Positions 26,184 through 35,708 of a DNA stretch of 64,000 nucleotides are shown piece by piece (the first letter of the stretch is position 1; each line of letters starts with the position of its first letter). The notes beneath the pieces are model-generated. The model searched no databases, was not told the origin of the DNA, and saw only the letters and a program-made list of their open reading frames with translations. The DNA lies in NCBI RefSeq assembly GCF_003336245.1, contig NZ_QPHM01000001.1, forward strand, positions 868,001 to 932,000, read 5' to 3'. Made by a program: the position numbers and the translations under genes. This DNA comes from Haloplanus salinus. Its GTDB lineage: Archaea > Halobacteriota > Halobacteria > Halobacteriales > Haloferacaceae.

Positions 26184-27177
26184 CGCCGTGGCCGACGTGA
26201 CGCGCGTGCCACACGGGGGGGCGTCGGACCCGACGCTGCTCGATTTCAGCGCCAACACGAACCCGGAGCGCCCGCGTGGTGTGGTGAGCGTCTACGAATC
26301 GGCCTACGGAGCCGCGACGCGGTATCCGGAGGACGACTACTGTGCGTACCGAACCGCGGCGGGCGAGTATCTGGGCTGTGAGCCGCTGAACGTCGTTCTC
26401 GCGGCGGGCGGCATCGAGGCGCTCCGGCTCGCCTTCGGCGTGACCCTCGGCGACGGCGACGACGCGCTCCTCCCGAGGCCGAGCTTCGGCGAGTACGAAC
26501 GTGAGGTACAGCTTCAAGGCGCCACCCCGACGTTCGCCGCCCACGACGGCCTCCTCGACACCGATCCGGCGCCGTACGACGCCGTCGTCGTCTGCAACCC
26601 GAACAACCCGACCGGCGACGGCTACCCGCGGGCCGAACTCGTCGCCTACGCGGGGCGGTGTCGGGAGGCCGACACCGTCCTGATCGTCGACGAAGCGTTC
26701 CTCGATTTCACGGATGGCCGAACCCTCGCCGGCGAACCCGGCGTCGTCGTCGCGCGGTCGCTGACCAAGATATTCGGTCTCCCCGGGCTCCGGATGGGGA
26801 TGGCGGTCGCCACCGACGACCTGCGCGACCGACTCGACGCCGCCCGGCCGGCGTGGGGGATGTCGACGCCCGCAGCCGACGTGGGGACGTACTGCCTACG
26901 ACGGACCAAGTTCGTCGCGGAGACGCGTGACCGGGTGCGCCGCGAACGGCGCCGCATGACCGACCGTCTGCGCGACGCGTTCGATGTGTACCCCTCCGAG
27001 GCGCCCTTCCTCCTCCTCGGCGTCGGCGATCGGTCGGTGTCCAGCGTGATCGACGACGCCCGCAGCGAGGGCATCGTCGTCCGCGACGCGACCACCTTCC
27101 GCGGTCTGGATGCCCACATCCGCGTCGCGGTCCGCCGCCCGGCCGAGAACGACCGCCTCCTCGACGCGCTGGTGTGA
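26173..27177 (+). CDS. cobD: PLP-dependent threonine-phosphate decarboxylase-like aminotransferase (CobD)
   Basis: Fold-type I PLP enzyme of the HisC/CobD group (334 aa). Key elements are DFSANTNPE at the N-terminus, the [13 protein letters not shown] motif, VDEAFLDF and the Schiff-base lysine in [14 protein letters not shown]. In this operon it most likely makes (R)-1-amino-2-propanol phosphate from threonine phosphate for CbiB. A histidinol-phosphate aminotransferase role is less likely given the context. The chosen ATG overlaps the cobT end by 11 bases; an ATG 90 bases upstream lies deep inside cobT and is rejected. Confidence 0.88.
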   Translation: MNPDAVADVTRVPHGGASDPTLLDFSANTNPERPRGVVSVYESAYGAATRYPEDDYCAYRTAAGEYLGCEPLNVVLAAGGIEALRLAFGVTLGDGDDALLPRPSFGEYEREVQLQGATPTFAAHDGLLDTDPAPYDAVVVCNPNNPTGDGYPRAELVAYAGRCREADTVLIVDEAFLDFTDGRTLAGEPGVVVARSLTKIFGLPGLRMGMAVATDDLRDRLDAARPAWGMSTPAADVGTYCLRRTKFVAETRDRVRRERRRMTDRLRDAFDVYPSEAPFLLLGVGDRSVSSVIDDARSEGIVVRDATTFRGLDAHIRVAVRRPAENDRLLDALV

Positions 27178-27899
27178 CCGCCGTGTTCGCCGCGACGGTC
27201 CGCGACGGCGTCTGCCGCCTCGCCCGCCCCGACACGCGCTGGCTCTCGACCGGCCACGCCGGCGGTGAGTCCCGTGCCCCCGCGGCCTACAACTGCACCG
27301 TCCCCGAGGGGTGGGACCGGACCGACCTCGACGCCTACGTCGCCGACCGCCTCGCCGCGGCTGGGTTCGAGACCGGCGGCCCCGCGCTCCTGACCGGCGT
27401 CGACCAGCGACACGCCCGTCGGGCGCGACTCGGCCCCGTCGAGGCCGTCGCCACTGCGGGCGTCTCCAACCCCGCCGCACTGCCGGTCGGCGGGGAGGAC
27501 GCCGACGACCGTCGGCGCGACGGCCGCGTGGGCGACGACCCCACCAGCCACGCCGGCACCGTCAACGTCGTCGTGGGGACGACCCGCGCGCTCGCGCCGG
27601 GCGCGCTCCCGAACCTCCTGACCGTCGCGGCCGAGGCGAAGGCGGCGACGCTGCTCGAACTCGTCGGCATCCCGGGGACGACGACGGACGCCGTCGTCGC
27701 GGCCTGTGATCCCACCGGCGACCCCGCGCGGTTCTCGGGGAGCGCGACGCCCGTCGGCGGGGCCGCCCGGGCCTGCGTCCGCGACGCCGTCACCGCCAGC
27801 CTCCACTCCCGCCACCCCGACGGCGAGTACGAGCGCGAGTGGGGTGTCGTCACCGACGAACGGGCCGCAGTGTCGCGGCTCGACGCGCCGGGCGGGTGA
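27174..27899 (+). CDS. cbiZ: Adenosylcobinamide amidohydrolase CbiZ
   Basis: Removes the aminopropanol arm from adenosylcobinamide to give adenosylcobyric acid, which lets cells reuse imported incomplete corrinoids. The 241-residue protein has the CbiZ features WLSTGHAGGESRAPAAYNC near the start, ATAGVSNPAALPVG and SHAGTVNVVVGTTRALAPG, and AEAKAATLLELVGIPGTTTDA. GTG start overlapping the cobD stop as GTGA. Its presence together with CbiB shows that the operon is built for salvage as well as late synthesis. Confidence 0.9.
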   Translation: MTAVFAATVRDGVCRLARPDTRWLSTGHAGGESRAPAAYNCTVPEGWDRTDLDAYVADRLAAAGFETGGPALLTGVDQRHARRARLGPVEAVATAGVSNPAALPVGGEDADDRRRDGRVGDDPTSHAGTVNVVVGTTRALAPGALPNLLTVAAEAKAATLLELVGIPGTTTDAVVAACDPTGDPARFSGSATPVGGAARACVRDAVTASLHSRHPDGEYEREWGVVTDERAAVSRLDAPGG

Positions 27900-27945
27900 G
27901 CGAGCGTCCGACAGTCTGAAGCCCGATCCGAACCGACGGGCGGAC

Positions 27946-28575
27946 ATGACCGACGACGCCCCCGACCCGCAGGCACCGCCCGAGTTCGGCCTCGTGCAGG
28001 CCTGGTGGGGGAACGGAAAGGGCAAGACCACCGCGGCCCTGGGGATGGGCTTTCGCGCCGCCGGCCACGGCTACCGCGTCCACCTGCTCCAGTTCATGAA
28101 AGGCGGCGCGGCGAGCGTCGAGGACGCGCGCGGCGAGTACGCAGCCATCGAGCAAGTCGCCGGCTTCACGTACGAGCACAGCGGCCACTACGGCTGGCAC
28201 GGCTTCGCCGACGGGAGCGACGACGACGACCACGCCGCGAAGGCCCAGGGCGGCCTCGAACGCGCCCGCGACCTGATCGACGGTGCGCGCGGCGCCGACC
28301 CCTCGGCGCCGCTCCCGCTGGACGGTGATCCCGCTGACGGCGTCCACATGCTGATCCTCGACGAAGTTCTGTACGCCGCCAACCGCGGGCTGATCGACCC
28401 CGACGACGTGGTCGCGCTCGTCGAGTCGAAACCCGACGACTTGGAACTCGTCTGCACCGGGGGCCACGAGCGTCCCGACTACCTCGCCGACGCCGCCGAC
28501 TTGGTGAGCGAGGTGCGCAAGGAGCGCCACCCCATCGACGCGGGTCAGCGGGCGCGGAAGGGGACGGAGTTCTGA
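27946..28575 (+). CDS. cobO: Cob(I)yrinic acid a,c-diamide adenosyltransferase (CobA/BtuR family)
   Basis: Cytoplasmic ATP:corrinoid adenosyltransferase. The P-loop GNGKGKTTAALGMGFRAAG is at about residues 22-40, followed by VHLLQFMKGG, the LIDGARG segment, ILDEVLYAANRGL and the family C-terminus LVCTGGHERPDYLADAADLV with EVRKERHP. 209 aa, full length. It follows cbiZ after 46 bases and is probably the last member of the operon. It supplies the adenosyl group needed before CbiZ and CbiB act. Confidence 0.9.
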   Translation: MTDDAPDPQAPPEFGLVQAWWGNGKGKTTAALGMGFRAAGHGYRVHLLQFMKGGAASVEDARGEYAAIEQVAGFTYEHSGHYGWHGFADGSDDDDHAAKAQGGLERARDLIDGARGADPSAPLPLDGDPADGVHMLILDEVLYAANRGLIDPDDVVALVESKPDDLELVCTGGHERPDYLADAADLVSEVRKERHPIDAGQRARKGTEF

Positions 28576-28690
28576 GCGGGCGTCGCGGATCCGGAAGTCT
28601 CGTCGGGGCGGTCCGGCGAGGAACACGGACGGTTGCGACGCCCCCGACGGGCGGCGAGGGAGTTTTGTCGGCCGCCCCCCACCCACGGGT

Positions 28691-30160
<1,470 letters not shown>

Positions 30161-30207
30161 GACCGTCGACCGAACGTTTAACCGCGGTGACGCGGAACCC
30201 CGTATCG

Positions 30208-30981
30208 ATGGTCGAGGCGTTCGCCGTGGCGAGCGGTAAGGGCGGGACGGGCAAGACGACGAGCACGCTCGCGCTGGGGATGGCGCTCGCCGAGGACCAC
30301 GACGTGACGGTCGTCGACGCCGACACCGGGATGGCGAACCTCCTCTTTCACGCCGGCCTCGACGACGCGACGGTGACGCTGCACGACCTGCTGGTCGGGG
30401 AGGAGGACGCCGCCGTCCCCGACGCAGTCTACGAGCGCTTCGGAATGAAGGTCGTCCCCTGCGGGACGAGCCTGGCGGCCTTTCGAGCCGCTGACCCCGA
30501 GCGCCTGCGGGACGTGGTGGCGGAACTCGCCGCCGATACGGACGTACTCCTGCTCGACTCGCCGGCGGCGCTGGGGTCGAAAAGCGCCGTCCTGCCTATC
30601 GTGCTCGCGGACCGGACGATGATCGTGCTCCAGCCGACGATTCCGGCGCTCTCCGACGGGCTCAAAGTACAGGAGTACGCCCGCTCGTACGGGACGGAGA
30701 CGGCGGGGACGCTGTTCAACCGCGTCCGTGACGACGAGGGAGTCGACCGCGTCGCCGAGCAGGCGGACCGCTACTTCGGCGGGGAGACGCTTGGGGTAAT
30801 CCCGGAGAGCGACGCGGCCCGTGCGGCCCGGGCGGCGGGGGAGCCCCTCCTGGCGCACGCACCGGATGCGCCCGCGTCGCAGGCGTTCCGCGAGGCGGCG
30901 AGACGACTCGACGTGCGCGACGGGGCGAGCGGCGACGTGGCCGACCGCTTCCGGAGCGCCGTCGTCCCCGAAGAGATATGA
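30208..30981 (+). CDS. MinD/ParA-family ATPase
   Basis: 257-residue deviant Walker ATPase: SGKGGTGKTTSTLALG at residues 8-23, VVDADTGMANLLFHAG, LLLDSPAALGSKSAVLP and LFNRVRDDEG. No C-terminal amphipathic membrane-targeting helix is obvious, though the last 40 residues are helical. ParA/MinD proteins of haloarchaea position archaella, chemoreceptors or the division machinery; which of these applies here cannot be read. The downstream gene overlaps by four bases (ATGA) and should be a functional partner. A GTG 21 bases upstream is an alternative start. Confidence 0.85.
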   Translation: MVEAFAVASGKGGTGKTTSTLALGMALAEDHDVTVVDADTGMANLLFHAGLDDATVTLHDLLVGEEDAAVPDAVYERFGMKVVPCGTSLAAFRAADPERLRDVVAELAADTDVLLLDSPAALGSKSAVLPIVLADRTMIVLQPTIPALSDGLKVQEYARSYGTETAGTLFNRVRDDEGVDRVAEQADRYFGGETLGVIPESDAARAARAAGEPLLAHAPDAPASQAFREAARRLDVRDGASGDVADRFRSAVVPEEI

Positions 30982-31514
30982 ATATCCCCCGTGGCGACCT
31001 GCTCCGCTCGCGGGTGGTCGACGACCCGGGAACGACGCTGGCCACCGCGCTGGAACGCCGGCTGACGGGCTACGCCGTGTTCGAACCGCAGGACGCCGTC
31101 CTCCTCGGCGACGAACGGCGCGGCGTCGTGACCTTCGAAGGTGGCGTGCCGGTGTTGGCGTACTGCACCGACACGGACCGGGGCGGCGCCGGCGCCCTCG
31201 AAGACGTGGCGAGTCCCGGCCCTTACAGCGCCGAACTCTACGAACTCGACCGGGACGCGCTGGCCGAGGCCCACGAAGCCGACGACCTCCGCGTCTCGGC
31301 CGGCCTGCCCGCGGAGCGACTCGCCGACGACAGGGACCTCGTCACCCGAACCCGCGATGTGGCGCCCGACGACCGACTCGGCGCCGACGACACCGACGCC
31401 GTCGAGGCGTTCCTGGCTGACGAGTCCCAGATCGAAGCCATCCGGGAGCAGGCCCGCGAGGAGGCACGTGCCCGTGCCGAGGAGTGGGGGCTTACCGACG
31501 CCCTCGACGACTGA
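30978..31514 (+). CDS. Hypothetical partner of the MinD-like ATPase, PATAN/DUF4388-like N-domain
   Basis: 178 residues. The first 75 residues form a compact beta-rich unit (RRLTGYAVFEPQDAVLLGD, RRGVVTFEGGVPVLAYCTD) that resembles the DUF4388/PATAN pattern of a small ligand-independent output domain. The rest is acidic, ending in a charged helix EDESQ-like segment rich in Glu/Arg (AIREQAREEARARAEEWGL). The ATGA overlap with the ATPase gene implies stoichiometric expression. Function unknown; a localisation or adaptor role beside the ATPase is inference. Confidence 0.55.
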   Translation: MNIPRGDLLRSRVVDDPGTTLATALERRLTGYAVFEPQDAVLLGDERRGVVTFEGGVPVLAYCTDTDRGGAGALEDVASPGPYSAELYELDRDALAEAHEADDLRVSAGLPAERLADDRDLVTRTRDVAPDDRLGADDTDAVEAFLADESQIEAIREQAREEARARAEEWGLTDALDD

Positions 31515-31539
31515 ACGGCCGATACTGTCAGTAATCCAA

Positions 31540-31629
31540 TCATATCTGAGTACGATACGCGTCCGCCGAAACACACCCATCTTTAATATTGACTGAAATG
31601 TAACGGTAGGTATCAGCAGTCGGATCACT
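31540..31629 (+). promoter_or_regulatory. Promoter region of the HalOD1 gene
   Basis: The 115-base spacer is AT-rich relative to the genome. TTTAATATTGACTG at about 31580-31593 is a good TATA candidate roughly 45 bases upstream of the ATG, and CAATCATATCTGAG lies further up. Confidence 0.45.
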
Positions 31630-31947
31630 ATGCAAAATTCACACACAGGATCTGATCGCTCGTCGCCGAACGGCGGCTCCGAGGACGGGGTGTACGTCGT
31701 CAACTACTACGAGACCAGCGACATCGAACTGAGCGTCACCGTCGTCCACGCGGTTCTCGAAGTGACGGGGGCGGACCCGACCGACGTGAACCTCAACGCA
31801 GTCGTCCAACCGGACGCGCTGAACCGCATCTTCAACCCCAAACACGACGGCGAACCCCGCGAGGGCGGGCGGATCGAGTTCGACCTCGCCGGGTGTCACG
31901 TGACCGTCACCGGCGACGGCGAGGTTCGAGTCGATCCCGATTCGTAG
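31630..31947 (+). CDS. HalOD1 output-domain protein
   Basis: 105-residue acidic protein consisting of a single HalOD1 domain, a small haloarchaeal module that is often a stand-alone signalling output or the C-terminus of response regulators. Visible features are LSVTVVHAVLEVTGADPTDV, the NAVVQPDALNRIF segment and the terminal GGRIEFDLAGCHVTVTGDGEV strands. No DNA-binding motif is apparent. It has its own promoter and stands next to a DUF7504-like regulator on the opposite strand. Confidence 0.8.
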   Translation: MQNSHTGSDRSSPNGGSEDGVYVVNYYETSDIELSVTVVHAVLEVTGADPTDVNLNAVVQPDALNRIFNPKHDGEPREGGRIEFDLAGCHVTVTGDGEVRVDPDS

Positions 31948-31978
31948 TCGGGGCGGGACCGTCGGTCCCCGTCCGCCG

Positions 31979-32908
31979 TTACCGGTCGTCGTCGAGCGGT
32001 GCCGCCAGATACCGCCGGAGGCGGTCGGTAGACCAGTTGTCGGCGGCGAGTCGAACCCGCTCGGCCGACCGGTCGTACGTCACGATGCCCGCGTCGGCCA
32101 GCCGCGGGACGTGGACGGACGCCAGCGCGGTGTAGGCGCGGGCACGCTGGGTGTCGGTGGGTTCGTCGGTGTCGTTCTCCCAGCGCGCGAGCCGAGCGGC
32201 GAGTCGATCCAGCCCGACCGTCGGCTGGTCGACCAGCGACTGCAACACGAACCGACGCCGACCGTTCGACAGGAGGGCGTGGCGTTCGTCGTCGTCGAGC
32301 GTGGGCGTCGCCGTGGCGTCGACGACCCGGTCGAACAGGGGGCGGTACGTGTTGACCGTGCGCTCGTCGGTCGTCGACGGGGCGAGCCGGACGACCACGT
32401 CGGCCGCCGACTGATCGACGCTCCGAACCAGCAGGTGGAGGAACTGGAACGTGGTTTCGACGCCGCCCGCGTCGGCGAAGGGGTCGAGCGCGTCGACGTA
32501 GACGAGCGTCTTCCGGTCGGCGTCGACCCAGTCGTCGAGATAGAGCGTGATCGCCGTGCCGAGTCGGCGTAGGTCGCCCGGGTCCGACATCGACGTGACC
32601 GTGACGTCGCCGCCGGGGAGCGACTGGCGCGACGGCGTGCCGCTCGACGCAGCCGACGCCGACCGGTCGAACTCCGCGTACGTGATCACCCCGAGCGTAG
32701 CGGGCAGCGTGCCCGCGCGCCGTCGCCACTCCTCGATCACTTCTCGAACCGACCGTGACACCGAGACGACGAGGACGTTCGTGGACTCGGGAGCCACGTC
32801 GAGCGCCGCGTCGGACGCCGAGTCGCCGTCGAGCAACAACGTCGCGGTCGGTCGAGAGTCGCCGTGCCACTCGTTCGATTCGCCTTCGTCGCCGTTCGTT
32901 CCCCCCAT
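31979..32908 (-). CDS. DUF7504/DUF7344-like regulator: RecA-like fold plus winged helix
   Basis: 309 residues in two parts. Residues 1-190 have a KaiC/RecA-like strand order (ATLLLDGD at the Walker A position but without GKT, TNVLVVSV, KTLVYVDALDPFADAGG as Walker B, then a helix-rich segment). Residues 210-309 form a winged helix (DDERHALLSNGRRRFVLQSL, LASVHVPRLADAGIVTYD). This pairing matches the DUF7504 plus DUF7344 family common in haloarchaea. The degenerate nucleotide site suggests a sensor rather than an ATPase. Target genes unknown; the convergent HalOD1 gene may be related. Confidence 0.68.
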   Translation of the reverse strand: MGGTNGDEGESNEWHGDSRPTATLLLDGDSASDAALDVAPESTNVLVVSVSRSVREVIEEWRRRAGTLPATLGVITYAEFDRSASAASSGTPSRQSLPGGDVTVTSMSDPGDLRRLGTAITLYLDDWVDADRKTLVYVDALDPFADAGGVETTFQFLHLLVRSVDQSAADVVVRLAPSTTDERTVNTYRPLFDRVVDATATPTLDDDERHALLSNGRRRFVLQSLVDQPTVGLDRLAARLARWENDTDEPTDTQRARAYTALASVHVPRLADAGIVTYDRSAERVRLAADNWSTDRLRRYLAAPLDDDR

Positions 32909-32971
32909 CTGAGTGTCGATTCAGCGTTGTCACGGAGCCGATATAAAGATAGGGTGGACGCGCTCGCCGGA

Positions 32972-33226
32972 TCAGGGGCCGTCGTCTCGGGGATCGAGGG
33001 CGGACCCGTCGCGCGGGCAGTAGTCGAAATCAGGGTCGCGCGTGCTGAACCCGCACGTCGGGCAGTCCCGAACGGGCGGCGTGTCGCCGCCGCGGCGCCA
33101 CAGGAGGGGGACGAACGGCAGGAAGAGGACGGCCAACAGGGTGTCGAAGTAGTACCACGCGGCGACGCTGACGACGAGGCTCACGAACAGTCCGGCGACG
33201 GCAGTCGCCGTCCGCGATCCGACCAT
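32972..33226 (-). CDS. Small membrane protein with C-terminal zinc ribbon
   Basis: 84 residues: two adjacent hydrophobic stretches (residues 6-40, VAGLFVSLVVSVAAWYYF and TLLAVLFLPFVPLLW), then a zinc-ribbon half with CPTCGF and CPRDGS. Common in haloarchaea without a known function. The two ligands pairs suggest zinc binding on the cytoplasmic side. Mostly isolated; it follows no obvious operon. Confidence 0.65.
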   Translation of the reverse strand: MVGSRTATAVAGLFVSLVVSVAAWYYFDTLLAVLFLPFVPLLWRRGGDTPPVRDCPTCGFSTRDPDFDYCPRDGSALDPRDDGP

Positions 33227-33290
33227 GCCCGCGGTTGGCGCGTCGCGGGCAAGTGCGTGGCGGTCGCCATGCGAACCGTTGTGACTGTAT

Positions 33291-33330
33291 CCCGGTGGCT
33301 CGCCGAGACGGTCCGGCGAACCACCGGTGG
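33291..33330. repeat. Dispersed palindromic repeat element, copy 2
   Basis: The core at 33292-33327 has left arm CCGGTGGCTCGCCG, centre AGACGGTC and right arm CGGCGAACCACCGG; 13 of 14 arm positions pair. It shares 28 bases with copy 1 at 15131 with one mismatch. The arms differ between copies at positions that largely stay paired, as expected if the hairpin, not the exact sequence, is conserved. Confidence 0.7.
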
Positions 33331-33349
33331 TGACTCACGGCAAACCGCG

Positions 33350-33520
33350 TCAGTCGTCGACCGACACCCGGTCGCGGGTGGTGTCGTCCGCGGCCGGCGG
33401 ATCGGAGTGGACCACGATCGACGCCGAAGCGCCACAGGGGTAGATGTCTTCGGCCGACCGCGTTCGGGCCGACCGGCAGGGGCGAGCGGCGTCTCGGACG
33501 TACGTCGCCCGACCGGACAT
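33350..33520 (-). CDS. Possible small protein of 56 residues
   Basis: The frame starts at an ATG (MSGRATYVRDAARPCRS) and ends DRVSVDD with two Cys residues (positions about 15 and 28) and an acidic tail, which is more protein-like than the Arg-rich frames around it. There is no recognised domain, no good promoter and no conservation check available. It may equally be a chance frame. Confidence 0.3.
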   Translation of the reverse strand: MSGRATYVRDAARPCRSARTRSAEDIYPCGASASIVVHSDPPAADDTTRDRVSVDD

Positions 33521-33771
33521 CCGTGGCCCGCCACCGAGCCAGCGACGCGAGGCGTTCGACGAACCCGACCCGAGCCATCGCCGACGACCGCGATCCACGG
33601 TCACGTTTCGACGGGGGGCGAGCCGAACGCGACGCCGTCGGCGCCGACGGCTGCGGCGCAGAGCGCCGCGGTCCCGAGGGGTTCGTGACGGCGCCCCCCG
33701 AGAAGTAACGAGACCCGACCCGCGGCGAGCCGAAAGATACACACGGGTCTAATTAGATGTAATTAGCACGG

Positions 33772-34047
33772 ATGGCCGATTCGTCCGTGCGTCCGACGCC
33801 CGAAATGCCCCGGCGCGTCGACTACCTGCTCGCGGCGATGGGGCTCGCCCTCTTCGGCGGCCTCGCCGTCGGCGTCGTCTCCGGCGCCGCCGTCGAGGTG
33901 GCGGCCGGTGGTGGCTCCGCCATCGCGGCGGGACTCCTCGCCGTCGAGCTGGTTCGGGATCCGCGGCAGTTGCTCCCGTCAGCCGCCCCGTCGTCTCGCG
34001 GCGACGGCCGCGACGAGGGCGACGACCGGGACGCCCGCGACCAGTAG
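33772..34047 (+). CDS. Small membrane protein, function unknown
   Basis: 91 residues with two hydrophobic segments (LLAAMGLALFGGLAVGVVSGAAVEVA and SAIAAGLLAVELV, about residues 18-63) and a highly charged Asp/Arg tail. An AT-rich promoter stretch stands directly upstream. Its 3' end overlaps the convergent Ig-like surface protein gene by 69 bases, which is unusually long for this genome. The charged tail falls in the overlap, so its sequence may be dictated by the other gene. Confidence 0.55.
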   Translation: MADSSVRPTPEMPRRVDYLLAAMGLALFGGLAVGVVSGAAVEVAAGGGSAIAAGLLAVELVRDPRQLLPSAAPSSRGDGRDEGDDRDARDQ

Positions 34048-35601
34048 GGGCACCTCGAACGGCCCCAGGACCGGAACCGGGAGCGAGACGCTCGCCGAGA
34101 GCAAGCCCAGATTCGGCGTCGGAACGACGACGCCGACGACGGGGAGCCGAAGCCCGCTCGACTCGTTGTCGGCCGTCTCGCCGTCGGCGGCGCCGGGACG
34201 CGGCGTATCGACGCGCTCGGCGCCGTCGTCGGTGGGTGCGTCCCGTGCGGGCGTCGGCGTCGGCTCCAGCGCGCCGGCGACGGTGGCGTTCGTCAGGTGC
34301 TCGGCACCGCTGGCGTCGCGGGCGCGAACCCGAACCAGCGTTTCGTCCGGCGCGGCGTCGAGGCGGGCGTCGAAGGCGCCCGCGGCGCCGAGGTCGACCG
34401 GTCGGAGGTCGACGATACGGCCCGTCTCGGGGTCGACCGCCTCGACGCTGACGTCGTGGACCTGCCCGTCGACGACGCGACCCCCGACGGCGACGGTCCG
34501 GTCGTCGACGTAGCCGGTGCGGCCGTCGTCGACGGTGACGTTCGGCGCGAGGAAGGTCGACAGCGAGTAGTTCCACGTCCGCTCGTTGCCGGCGGTGTCG
34601 TTGGCTCCGAGGACGAGGTAGTCGGCCCCGGCTGGGTGATAGACGGTCGTATCGAGCGTCACGTTCCGACGGTCGGGGTTCGGGGCTGTCGACGCCGGGA
34701 AGACGAGTGGGTGACGCGTGGGGGTCCCCTCGGTTTCGGTGACGTTCGCCGTCGGTACGGCGGCGGTGGCGTTCGATTTCAGCCAGACGGACTGCACCTG
34801 GACGCGGTCGGTTACCCGCCCCTCGACGTGGAGTCGGGTCGGCGACAGCCACGTCACCTCGGTGATCGAGAGCGTCGGTGCCGTGCCGTCGTCGACGGCG
34901 AGCGTAAACTCGTGCTCGTGGACGTTGCCGACCGCGTCCTCGGTAAACACGGTGATCCGGTTGCTACCGGGCACGAGCGCGAGCGACTGGCGGAAGTCGG
35001 CGCCCGGCGTGGGGCGGAGATGCTGGGCCGTCCCCGTCCGTTCGGTGCCGTTGGCCAGTTCGTAGTCGTACGTGTGGTTGATGCGGACGGCTTCGACGGC
35101 CGAGAGGTCGCGGAGGTCACCGCCGAGCGAGACGTTCCCCCGGTTCACCGTCAGTTCCGTCGGCGGCGGCGTATCGTCGTCCGCAGTCGACGCCTCCGGC
35201 CCGAACGGCGTCGTGTAGTCGATCACCGGCGCCTCGTCGTCTTTGATCACCGTCGCCCCGTGCGTGGCCACGCCGTCGGCTCGCGCGACGACCGTGACCC
35301 GGTGCGAACCCGTCCCCAGATCGAGCGTGACGCTCCGATCGAAGCGCTCGCTCCCCGGCTCGAAGGCGTGGCGAGTGGTGCCGTCGACCCGGATTTCGAC
35401 GAGCGAAACCGGCGCGTCGGCCGACACCGCCACCCGGACCAGCGGGTCCGTCGGCGTGTGGTGGATTTCGCCGGGGTCGAGCGGGGCGGCGTCGACGGTG
35501 ACGTCGACCGTCGGCTCGCCCGACTGGGCGGTAACGGCCGGCGAGAGGGCGCCGACACACACGAGCAGCGTAGCAACCACGGCGACGATGCGTTCGTCCA
35601 T
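33979..35601 (-). CDS. Exported surface protein with Ig-like repeats and C-terminal membrane anchor
   Basis: 540 residues. A Sec-type signal peptide occupies residues 1-25 (VAVVATLLVCVGALSPAVTA). Then come several beta-sandwich units with repeated patterns such as SHRVTVVARAD, NRITVFTEDAVGNVHEHEF and YLVLGANDTAGNERTW, typical of Ig-like or bacterial-surface repeats, and numerous N-glycosylation sites (NVT, NRT, NYS). An acidic, Thr/Pro spacer precedes a C-terminal hydrophobic segment (VPLLVAGVPVVALVAAVAARRR). No enzyme motif. Probably a structural or adhesion protein of the cell surface; it follows the HtrA protease gene on the same strand. Confidence 0.65.
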   Translation of the reverse strand: MDERIVAVVATLLVCVGALSPAVTAQSGEPTVDVTVDAAPLDPGEIHHTPTDPLVRVAVSADAPVSLVEIRVDGTTRHAFEPGSERFDRSVTLDLGTGSHRVTVVARADGVATHGATVIKDDEAPVIDYTTPFGPEASTADDDTPPPTELTVNRGNVSLGGDLRDLSAVEAVRINHTYDYELANGTERTGTAQHLRPTPGADFRQSLALVPGSNRITVFTEDAVGNVHEHEFTLAVDDGTAPTLSITEVTWLSPTRLHVEGRVTDRVQVQSVWLKSNATAAVPTANVTETEGTPTRHPLVFPASTAPNPDRRNVTLDTTVYHPAGADYLVLGANDTAGNERTWNYSLSTFLAPNVTVDDGRTGYVDDRTVAVGGRVVDGQVHDVSVEAVDPETGRIVDLRPVDLGAAGAFDARLDAAPDETLVRVRARDASGAEHLTNATVAGALEPTPTPARDAPTDDGAERVDTPRPGAADGETADNESSGLRLPVVGVVVPTPNLGLLSASVSLPVPVLGPFEVPLLVAGVPVVALVAAVAARRRGG

Positions 35602-35708
35602 GAGCCGTCTCCGGTCGGCCCGTTGCGGCGACGACTTATCAGTGACCCGCCCCGATTATCAGCGGGTGTATCCGGCGTCGAGTACGGCCGGGCCCCGTCC
35701 GCGCCGTC

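Larger units (their letters stand above)
33227..33771. other. 545-base gap with one repeat element and no well-supported gene
   Basis: The interval contains the second copy of the palindromic repeat (33291-33330) and one weakly supported small frame on the minus strand. GC-rich open frames on both strands otherwise read as Arg-rich shadows. The last 40 bases are AT-rich (CTAATTAGATGTAATTAGC, a near-direct repeat AATTAG-N4-AATTAG at about 33750-33765) and probably contain the promoter of the following small membrane-protein gene. Confidence 0.5.

Noticed and set aside
33444-33752. 102-codon plus-strand frame in the 33.2-33.8 kb gap
   Set aside because: Arg-rich composition typical of shadows, no start signal; not supported as a gene.
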